24,612 nt of DNA from an uncultured Collinsella sp. (GTDB lineage Bacteria > Actinomycetota > Coriobacteriia > Coriobacteriales > Coriobacteriaceae): NCBI GenBank assembly GCA_900754075.1, contig CAAEBN010000004.1, positions 1 through 24,612 of the forward strand, in the 5' to 3' direction. The notes under the pieces are model-generated. The model was not told the origin of the DNA and searched no databases. It was given only the letters and a program-made list of their open reading frames with translations. The translations under genes and the position numbers were made by a program. Below are positions 7,009 to 13,006 of this stretch, piece by piece. Position 1 is the first letter of the stretch; each line of letters begins with the position of its first letter.

Positions 7009-8912
7009 TAGCAGCCCTCCTCTCGCGCGACCGTCTTTGATTTAGCAATGTCCGCGACGTTAGAAGGACCGCCCGAGCGACCGATTAGCAGGTCCACCAA
7101 CTCGTCTGCCAGCGACTCAACCGTATAGAGGCCGTCAAAGCGCAGCGGCACGCCTGCCTTCGCAAGCGCCAGCGCCATGCGCTGGGCAGCGGGAACACCC
7201 AAGCCGATTGATTTAAGCTCATCCGCATGCGCAAAAACCTGAGCGGGCGTGCCCTCGGCAAACACCGCGCCTTCGTTCATTACGACGATGCGGTCACAGC
7301 AATTGGCCAGGTCATCCATACTATGTGAAACCATGACAACGGTCAGGCCATCGAGGTGAAGTCGATCGATAAGCTCAAGGAAATCCCTGCGCGCAGCCGG
7401 ATCGAGCCCCGCCATGGGTTCATCGAGCACCAGGACTTCGGGCTCCATGGCGAGCACACCGGCGAATGCCACACGCCGTTGCTGACCGCCCGAAAGCTCA
7501 AAGGGACTCTTGTCGCCGACCGTGGAAAGGTCGAGGCCCACGCGCGAGAGCGACGACTCGACGCGACGGTCGACTTCATCTTGCGGCAAGCCAAGGTTGT
7601 GCGGGCCAAACGCCACGTCCTGCGTCACGGTTTCGGCAAACAGCTGACGCTCGGGATATTGAAACACCACGCCGACCTTGGCCTTAACCGCAGCGGCATC
7701 TTTCTTGTTTGCCAGGTCGAGCCCCAGCGCGCGAACGAATCCCTCCTGGGGGCGAATCAAACCGTTGAGATGCTGGACCAGCGTCGACTTACCCGAACCG
7801 GTATGACCTGCTAAGCCCAGGAACTCGCCGCGACGCACCGTCAGCGATACATCGCGCAGCGCCCACGGGCTGCTAGGGTCGTTGCCCCAGAGGGTCTGTT
7901 TGTTCGATTTGCCCGCAGTGACCGAGCGCTTATGCCAGCGGCGGCGCTCGCGCGGACTGAGCGAATAACTGTACGAAACATGGGATAGCTCGATGACGGG
8001 CTCCGACGCGTTGCCCTCGTTGTCTACCGGAACAGTGCCGTCAGCGATTTCCAACTGGGATGCGGAAGACTGTCCCGCGGTGCCTGCCCCACTTCGCTCG
8101 GCATAAGCCTGCGCAATCTCAGCGACCATATCCGCCTCACGCACCTGTGCGCAAACGGATACGCCCTTCTCACGAAGTGCCCTACCTAGACAGCACGACG
8201 CCGGCATATCCAAGTTGAGCTGCGCAAGTTCGTCCGCTCGCGTCAAGATTTCCTCGGGCGTACCGAGCATGGCAACGCGCCCCGCCCGAAACACCGCGAC
8301 ACGATCGGCCTCGGCGGCCTCTTCCATAAAGTGCGTAATCATCACGATGGTCATGCCACGATCATGCAACGCGCGGCAAGCCTTCATGAGGCCCTTGCGT
8401 CCACGCGGATCGAGCATCGAGGACGCCTCATCCAAGATGAGCACGCGCGGCTCCATGGCGAGCACGCCGGCAAGCGCCACGCGCTGCTTTTGGCCACCCG
8501 AGAGTGCATGGGTCTCGTGGCGCTCAAAGCCCACCAGACCCACGGCCTTCAGCGCCTCGCGTACACGCTGTGCTATTTGTGCCGATGGCACGCCAAGGTT
8601 TTCGGGACCAAACGCAATGTCATCTTCGACAAGCGTTGCCACCAGCTGGTCGTCGGGATTCTGGAATACCATGCCCGCGGTCGAACGAATGTCGTAGACC
8701 AGCTCGGGGTCGGACGCATCCATGCCGTTGATGCGTACCGTGCCCGCATCGGGCTGCAACAGCGCATTCAGATGCTTGGCAAACGTCGACTTGCCCGACC
8801 CATTGCCACCGAGGATGCAGAAAAACTCCCCGTCCTCGATGTTCAGATCGACACCGTCGAGTGCCGACACGGCACCGTCATAGCTAAAGGAAACGCCCCG
8901 ACACTCAATCAT
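7008..8912 (-). CDS. ecfA: Fused two-domain ECF transporter ATPase (EcfA-EcfA')
   Basis: This 634-residue protein joins two ABC ATPase domains that many bacteria encode as separate EcfA1 and EcfA2. Domain 1 has Walker A GGNGSGKS (35-42), Q-loop FQNPDDQ (83-89), signature LSGGQKQRVALAG (137-149), Walker B VLILDEASSMLDP (157-169) and a switch His in ITH (192-194). Domain 2 has GHTGSGKS (369-376), FQYPERQ (417-423), LSGGQQRRVAFAG (473-485), VLVLDEPMAGLDP (493-505) and VSH (528-530). All motifs look intact, so both sites could hydrolyse ATP. A linker of about 70 residues (240-305) and a basic insertion of about 30 residues (318-349) ahead of the second Walker A are unusually long. The start overlaps the ribU stop as ATGA. 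It powers vitamin import at the cytoplasmic face. Confidence 0.93.
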   Translation of the reverse strand: MIECRGVSFSYDGAVSALDGVDLNIEDGEFFCILGGNGSGKSTFAKHLNALLQPDAGTVRINGMDASDPELVYDIRSTAGMVFQNPDDQLVATLVEDDIAFGPENLGVPSAQIAQRVREALKAVGLVGFERHETHALSGGQKQRVALAGVLAMEPRVLILDEASSMLDPRGRKGLMKACRALHDRGMTIVMITHFMEEAAEADRVAVFRAGRVAMLGTPEEILTRADELAQLNLDMPASCCLGRALREKGVSVCAQVREADMVAEIAQAYAERSGAGTAGQSSASQLEIADGTVPVDNEGNASEPVIELSHVSYSYSLSPRERRRWHKRSVTAGKSNKQTLWGNDPSSPWALRDVSLTVRRGEFLGLAGHTGSGKSTLVQHLNGLIRPQEGFVRALGLDLANKKDAAAVKAKVGVVFQYPERQLFAETVTQDVAFGPHNLGLPQDEVDRRVESSLSRVGLDLSTVGDKSPFELSGGQQRRVAFAGVLAMEPEVLVLDEPMAGLDPAARRDFLELIDRLHLDGLTVVMVSHSMDDLANCCDRIVVMNEGAVFAEGTPAQVFAHADELKSIGLGVPAAQRMALALAKAGVPLRFDGLYTVESLADELVDLLIGRSGGPSNVADIAKSKTVAREEGC

Positions 8913-9499
8913 GCGCGGCCTTTGACCTGGTCCTTTTTAGGCGTGATGAGGTTGGAGACCGCCTTGTACACTGCAAGCGTCAATACCGAGTTAAGCACGG
9001 TCTTGATAAGGTTGAACGGCAGCACGGCAGGAATCATGAGCGGGGCGATCACATCGACCGAGCCATACCAGAACCATACGCCAATGGTAAGGTTAGCGAC
9101 CATAGACAGCGCCGTAGCGGCAATGACACCGAACACTAGGCCAATCACGGCACCCTTATAGGTATGCATCTTCTGGTACACGATAGCCGCGGGCAGAATG
9201 TAGCCCAGCGTAGCCACCAGGTTCATAAGTGCGCCGACCCAATCGCCCGTGGTAAGCGCATGGATAACAATCGCCATAGCGGCAACAGCAGTGCCGGCGC
9301 CAGGGCCATACGCAAATCCACACACCATCGCCGGCACCAGCGACGGGTCATACGTCAAAAACGGCGCCGAAGGAAGGATGGGCAGCTGCACATACATAAA
9401 CAGGGCGCCCAAGGCGCACATCAGCGCCATGGTAACGAGCTGTTTGGTGCTCCACCTATTCGTGTTCTCAAAATGGATATGCTGCGACTGTTCAGACAT
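8909..9499 (-). CDS. ribU: Riboflavin ECF transporter S-component RibU
   Basis: This small polytopic protein (196 residues, about six hydrophobic segments) is an S-component, the membrane subunit that captures the vitamin. An Ala-rich first helix (LVTMALMCALGALFMYV) resembles the AxxxA-type surface by which S-components dock onto EcfT, and TYDPSLVPAMVCGFAYGP resembles the L1/second-helix region of RibU. The FMN riboswitch immediately upstream is the strongest reason to assign riboflavin; I have not verified binding residues. I chose the ATG at 9499 because AGGTGAT lies four bases upstream. An earlier in-frame ATG at 9520 lies inside the riboswitch P1 stem (GGATGAAAG), so it is unlikely to be used. 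Its stop overlaps the ecfA start by four bases (ATGA). Confidence 0.85.
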   Translation of the reverse strand: MSEQSQHIHFENTNRWSTKQLVTMALMCALGALFMYVQLPILPSAPFLTYDPSLVPAMVCGFAYGPGAGTAVAAMAIVIHALTTGDWVGALMNLVATLGYILPAAIVYQKMHTYKGAVIGLVFGVIAATALSMVANLTIGVWFWYGSVDVIAPLMIPAVLPFNLIKTVLNSVLTLAVYKAVSNLITPKKDQVKGRA

Positions 9500-9512
9500 A
9501 AGATCACCTGCC

Positions 9513-9694
9513 TCTTTCATCCGGACTCTAACCGTTGGTACTGGAATCTCACCAGTTCAGCCGGCATGCGAACCAACACACGCTCGGGTCGCGGACTCAT
9601 CGGCTCGGTCGCAGACGCCTCGCCTGCTCCGCGGCACCCCTTTGGCACCGCCCGATTTACCGCCAGTGGGGAATTCCACCCCGCCCTGAAACAG
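9513..9694 (-). ncRNA. FMN riboswitch (RFN element)
   Basis: The minus strand carries the conserved FMN aptamer blocks in order: GGAATTCCCCACTGGCGGT (about 9676-9658), AGTCCGCGACC near 9590, then AACTGGTGAGATTCCAGTACC followed closely by AACGG, TTAGAGTCCGGATGAAAG (about 9532-9515). P1 can form between CTGTTTCA (9694-9687) and TGAAAGAGGCAG at the 3' end. The variable P3 region is long and GC-rich. The 3' side of P1 runs directly into the ribU ribosome site (9503-9509), with no separate terminator hairpin between. This suggests control of translation start, with high FMN shutting off riboflavin uptake; the mechanism is inference, the aptamer identity is not. Confidence 0.95.
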
Positions 9695-9702
9695 CACTTG
9701 CA

Positions 9703-9730
9703 AGTGTAGCACGAGCAATCGTTCGCGCAA
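9703..9730 (-). promoter_or_regulatory. Probable promoter of the riboflavin uptake operon
   Basis: On the minus strand TTGCGC (9730-9725) and TACACT (9708-9703) are separated by 16 bases, with a TG pair two bases before the -10. Transcription would start near 9696, almost exactly at the predicted 5' base of riboswitch P1 (9694). The match to consensus is moderate; the position is what makes it credible. Confidence 0.5.
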
Positions 9731-9897
9731 GTATGCCGAGGGTAATTTGTGGTGGGGATCAGTTGCCACAACAACCACGTTCCCCACCCATCCCAAAGTA
9801 GCGCGCCTTTCGCGGCAAAGCCGCGAAACAGCGACCGGGACACGTATTCCCAACAACCAAGTCCTCCGCCCACGCCGACCTCAAGGCCGTAAACGCA
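9731..9897. other. Intergenic region between the groEL 3' hairpin and the ribU promoter
   Basis: No gene is visible. Two short hairpins are: GGTGGGGA/TCCCCACC (9751-9758 with 9781-9788) and TTTCGCGGC/GCCGCGAAA with a three-base AAA loop (9808-9828). Neither has a good T-tract on either strand. They may be extra transcription barriers between groEL and the ribU operon. Confidence 0.4.
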
Positions 9898-10042
9898 GGG
9901 AATCCGGGGGCGTGACGGGGGCTTCTCTCCGGAACATTCCGCAGGACGCAGAGAGGCTCCGCAGCGCGAAGCGCGATGCGGAGCCTCTTTGCATGTCCGA
10001 GGACGTTCCGGAGAGAAGCCCCCGTCACGCCCCCGGATTCCC
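9898..10042. repeat. Giant hairpin downstream of groEL: perfect 38-bp inverted repeat around an inner hairpin
   Basis: Bases 9898-9935 are the exact reverse complement of 10005-10042 (38 of 38). The 69 bases between fold again: GAGGCTCCGCA (9952-9962) pairs with TGCGGAGCCTC (9977-9987), with GCGC/GCGC pairs closing a small GAA loop. The element begins 26 bases after the groEL stop. It is much longer than an intrinsic terminator and lacks a T-tract. It could stabilise the groEL mRNA 3' end, be an RNase III substrate, extrude as a DNA cruciform or be a non-autonomous repeat. I cannot tell which from one copy. Confidence 0.85.
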
Positions 10043-10068
10043 GGTGGGAGTTCTAGACCTTGTCGGCC

Positions 10069-11706
10069 TTAGTACATACCGCCGCCCTGCTGACCAGCGG
10101 TAGCAGCAGCGATAGCGTCCTCAAGCTGAGTGTTCTTGGGCACATCGGAGACGGTGGCCTCGGTGATGAGAATCAGGCTGGCGACAGAAGCAGCGTTCTG
10201 CAGGGTGACGCGGCTGACCTTGACGGGGTCGAGGACGCCCATCTCAATCATGTCGCCCCACTCGCCGTTGGCAGAGTTGAGACCCTGGCCGGCGGGCAGC
10301 TCGGCAACCTTGTCGACCACGACAGCGCCCTCAAAACCAGCGTTCTTGGCGATGGTAGCGACCGGAGCGGTCAGAGCCTTCTTGACGATATCGACGCCAA
10401 TCTTCTCCTCGGGGTCGTCGATCTCGACAGCATCGAGCGCAGGAGCAGCGTCCATGAAGGCGACGCCACCGCCGGCGACGATGCCCTCCTCGACAGCAGC
10501 GCGGGTAGCCTGCAGGGCATCCTCAACGCGGTGCTTGATCTCCTTGAGCTCGGACTCGGTAGCAGCGCCGACCTTGATGACGGCAACGCCACCGGAGAGC
10601 TTGGCCAGGCGCTCCTGGAGCTTCTCACGGTCGAAGTCAGAGGTGGTGTTCTCCATCTCGCCCTTGATCTGAGCGATGCGGACGTCGATGGCCTCCTTGG
10701 AGCCAGCGCCGCCGACGACGACGGTGTTGTCCTTGGAGATGGTGACGGACTTAGCGGTACCGAGCATATCAGCGGTGATGTCAGCGACCTTCACGCCCAG
10801 CTCGTCCAGAGCAGCCTGGCCACCGGTGAGGACGGCGATGTCCTCCAGGATGCGCTTGCGGCGATCGCCGTAGCCCGGGGCCTTGACGGCGCAGACGTTG
10901 AGGGCGCCACGGATCTTGTTGAGGACGAGGGTCGGCAGAGCCTCGCCATCGATGTCCTCAGCGATGATGAGCAGGCCACGGCCAGCGCGCTGGACAGCCT
11001 CGAGAACAGGCATGATGTCCTGGACGCTGGAGATCTTCTGGTCGGTGATGAGGATGTACGGATCCTTCATCACGGCCTCCATGCGGTCGTTATCCGTGAC
11101 GAAGTAAGCGGAGACATAGCCCTTGTCGAACTGCATGCCCTCGACGGTGTCGATGGTGATGTCGAACGTCTGGGAATCCTCGACGGTGATGACGCCATCC
11201 TTGCCCACGACCTCCATGGCCTCGGCGATCTTCTCGCCGACCTCGGGGTCACCGGCGGAGATGGTACCGACGGAAGCAATCTGCTCCTTGGTCTCGACCG
11301 GCTTGGCCTGCTTCTTCATCTCGGCGACGGCGGCGTTGACGGCCTTGTCGATGCCGCGACGGATGGCCAGCGGGTTGGCGCCAGCGGCGACGTTGCGCAG
11401 ACCGTCGTTGACGATGGCTTGAGCGAGCAGGGTTGCGGTGGTGGTGCCGTCACCCACGGTGTCGTTGGTCTTGGTGGCGACCTCCTTCACCAGCTGAGCG
11501 CCCATGTTCTCGATGTTGTCCTCGAGCTCGATCTCCTTGGCGACAGAAACGCCGTCGTTGGTGATGGTCGGAGCACCGAACGTGCGCTGCAGCGCAACGT
11601 AGCGGCCCTTGGGGCCCATGGTGACGGTAACGGCGTCGGCCAGAGTGTTGACGCCCTTGGCAAGCTTAGCGCGGGCATCGGTGTTGAACGTAATGTTCTT
11701 TGCCAT
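10069..11706 (-). CDS. groEL: Chaperonin GroEL (Hsp60)
   Basis: GroEL forms the double-ring ATP-driven folding chamber of the cytoplasm, capped by GroES. The 545-residue length is standard. The product has MAKNITFNTDARAKL at the start, the nucleotide-binding TVTMGPKGR (27-35), NDGVSVAKEI (50-59) and VGDGTTTATLLAQ (84-96) with the catalytic Asp at 86, a normal apical domain, and EEGIVAGGGVA in the equatorial domain. It ends in a short GGGMY tail, a reduced form of the GGM repeat that lines the cavity. It lies 96 bp downstream of groES. GGAGG is ten bases before the ATG, and a small hairpin (GACTCG/CGAGTC, 11733-11756) lies in the gap. The classic groES-groEL pairing suggests the principal folding chaperonin, not a specialised His-tailed actinobacterial paralogue. 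Confidence 0.97.
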   Translation of the reverse strand: MAKNITFNTDARAKLAKGVNTLADAVTVTMGPKGRYVALQRTFGAPTITNDGVSVAKEIELEDNIENMGAQLVKEVATKTNDTVGDGTTTATLLAQAIVNDGLRNVAAGANPLAIRRGIDKAVNAAVAEMKKQAKPVETKEQIASVGTISAGDPEVGEKIAEAMEVVGKDGVITVEDSQTFDITIDTVEGMQFDKGYVSAYFVTDNDRMEAVMKDPYILITDQKISSVQDIMPVLEAVQRAGRGLLIIAEDIDGEALPTLVLNKIRGALNVCAVKAPGYGDRRKRILEDIAVLTGGQAALDELGVKVADITADMLGTAKSVTISKDNTVVVGGAGSKEAIDVRIAQIKGEMENTTSDFDREKLQERLAKLSGGVAVIKVGAATESELKEIKHRVEDALQATRAAVEEGIVAGGGVAFMDAAPALDAVEIDDPEEKIGVDIVKKALTAPVATIAKNAGFEGAVVVDKVAELPAGQGLNSANGEWGDMIEMGVLDPVKVSRVTLQNAASVASLILITEATVSDVPKNTQLEDAIAAATAGQQGGGMY

Positions 11707-11802
11707 GGTAGGTAATCCTCCAAAAGAAATGTGACTCGCGTCGCCGCTTCCGAGTCCTATGCGGCGGGCGCGTTCAAAGACGAATCAGAGATTCTGACGA
11801 GA

Positions 11803-12096
11803 CTAGGCCTCGACGACAGCGTAGATGTCGTCGGCGCGCATCAGCAGATACTTCTCGCCGTCGACCTTGACCTCGTTGCCACCGAACTTACCATAGATGA
11901 CAACGTCACCGACCTTGACGTCCATGGGGATGCGCTCACCCTTGTCGTTGACCTTGCCGGCGCCAACGGCAACGATGGTGCCGCGCTGCGGCTTCTCCTG
12001 GGCGTTGCTGGCGATATACAGACCAGAAGCGGTCTTCTGCTCGGCCTCGTCGGGCTTGACCAGAACACGATCTGCAAGCGGCTTCAAAGACGACAT
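11803..12096 (-). CDS. groES: Co-chaperonin GroES (Hsp10)
   Basis: GroES is the heptameric lid of the GroEL chamber. The 97-residue product shows the family start LKPLADRVLVKPDEAEQKTASGLYIASNAQEKP, whose mobile loop (about 17-34) contacts GroEL, followed by GTIVAVGAGK and VGDVVIYGKFGGNEVKVDGEKYLLMRADDIYAVVE. Length and motifs are typical. A strong AAGGAGG lies just before the ATG at 12096. It is the first gene of the groES-groEL operon. The 137 bp upstream must hold the promoter, yet I find no clear CIRCE element or HspR-type repeat, so the heat-shock control is not evident. Confidence 0.97.
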   Translation of the reverse strand: MSSLKPLADRVLVKPDEAEQKTASGLYIASNAQEKPQRGTIVAVGAGKVNDKGERIPMDVKVGDVVIYGKFGGNEVKVDGEKYLLMRADDIYAVVEA

Positions 12097-12233
12097 GCTT
12101 GTTTCCTCCTTTTTGGGCCGCGCGGTTATGCCGCGCGAATTAACCCTTTTTGTTTGCGTACGCGTTGAATGGTACCCACGAATGGCGGGTTATACAACAC
12201 GGAGTCAAAAAATCTTATTTTTTGGCACTTAGA
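12097..12233 (-). promoter_or_regulatory. Upstream region of groES, promoter not resolved
   Basis: This AT-richer stretch must contain the groES promoter. Candidate elements on the minus strand are TTGACT (12208-12203) and TATAAC (12194-12189), but they are only eight bases apart and cannot form one sigma70 promoter. AATCT (12211-12215) and AGATT (12231-12235) form a weak inverted repeat around TTGGCACTT. A GCGCGG/CCGCGC hairpin (about 12119-12137) lies in the leader. Confidence 0.35.
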
Positions 12234-12444
12234 TTTTCTGAATGCCGGGGGATAACTTAGCGATGCCTCCCGTGTGGCTCCGGAGGGGCGGGGCATAAGG
12301 TTTCCTGCTCGGGCAGTCCTGCTCGCACGAAGGCCACATTAAGTGGCCTTCGGCTCGTGCGGAACTCGCGATAAACCTTATGCCCCGCCCCTCCGGAGCC
12401 ACACGGGAGGCAGGTTAACTAATTCGGGCCCGGCATTCAGAAAA
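12234..12444. repeat. Giant three-tier hairpin upstream of groES: perfect 16-bp and 39-bp inverted repeats
   Basis: TTTTCTGAATGCCGGG (12234-12249) is the exact reverse complement of 12429-12444. Inside it, 12265-12303 is the exact reverse complement of 12373-12411 (39 of 39). Inside that, CGCACGAAGGCCAC (12324-12337) pairs with GTGGCCT..TCGTGCG (12343-12361) with a small bulge. The 211-base element ends 138 bases before the groES start and its outer arm reaches the AT-rich promoter region. No coding function is apparent. It has the same architecture as the hairpin after groEL, with a different sequence. Confidence 0.85.
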
Positions 12445-12939
12445 GTCAGTGCAGCAAAATGGCGATGCGGATAGCGACATGTGCATGGTTTTCGCTGCGC
12501 GCACGGGTCCCCTGGGGAGCACCGTGCATTTTTGGGAGTATTCAGCAGACTAGGACGGCTGCATACGTGCCGGACACACCATATTGGTCCCAAGGACGCC
12601 TTCGGCCGGCGATTTTGGTCGGCAGGCAAACCCCGTCAGGACAGAAAGGCATGCCTCACGCCGCACCGGAGCACAAAATGACGTCAATCTCTGCAACGTT
12701 ACTCAGCCGCAGCGGCACAGGCAGAGCTCGCACTCCGTTTTTTGCACGGCGCGGACGGGGGTACATCAGGATCCGGAAGAACATCCCAGCCTTTTTATGC
12801 AATTCGTAATGGAAAGTATGCAAAACACCTAGAGATAGCATTGCTGCTGTCCAAATTGGGCGCGGGGCGGCGGCGCCTCCGCCCCGCGCCCAAATCAAGC
12901 AGGGCGGGGACGCTCCTAACGAACCCCCCATTTGCAAAC
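12445..12939. other. Gene-free region of about 500 bp with several hairpins
   Basis: No reading frame here looks like a real gene. Two features stand out. GCACGG (12501-12506) pairs with CCGTGC (12522-12527) around a CCCC-T-GGGG core and is followed on the plus strand by ATTTTTGGG, the form of a plus-strand intrinsic terminator with no plus-strand gene upstream. TTGGGCGCGGGGCGG (12856-12870) pairs perfectly with 12879-12893, without a T-tract. A CCGTTTTTTGC tract lies near 12740 and TGACGTCA at 12678-12685. The content could be a small RNA locus, decayed coding sequence or a repeat family. Confidence 0.5.
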
Positions 12940-12987
12940 AAACGCGGCTCGAGCGCCATCCCAAAATAAGCTGCCCGAGCCGCGTTT
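12940..12987 (-). terminator. Terminator after the YtcJ-like amidohydrolase gene
   Basis: AAACGCGGCTCG (12940-12951) is the exact reverse complement of 12976-12987, with a 24-base loop. Read on the minus strand it begins 19 bases after the stop codon at 13007, and the descending arm ends in GCGTTTGTTTG, a modest T-rich tail. It fits an intrinsic terminator with an unusually long loop. Confidence 0.65.
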
Positions 12988-13006
12988 AACGGTAAGACAT
13001 GAATAC

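Noticed and set aside
9747..10103. Frames on both strands across the groEL 3' hairpin with similar translations
   Set aside because: The similarity arises because a perfect palindrome encodes related peptides on both strands; no ribosome site or family match.
10060..11715. A 551-codon plus-strand open frame across groEL
   Set aside because: It mirrors GroEL codons, is low in complexity (Leu, Gly, Asp-rich) and has no independent ribosome site or homology signal.
12222..12248. CIRCE heat-shock operator upstream of groES
   Set aside because: Spacing fits but the half-sites match poorly (about 7 of 9 and 5 of 9), and the second half belongs to the perfect arm of the giant palindrome, so chance is likely. 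Kept only as an open question in the findings.
12656..12964. Minus-strand frame of 102 codons in the gene-free region
   Set aside because: It spans the GC-rich hairpin at 12856-12893 and the terminator arm, begins inside the latter, and shows no domain. It is more likely noncoding or a decayed remnant.
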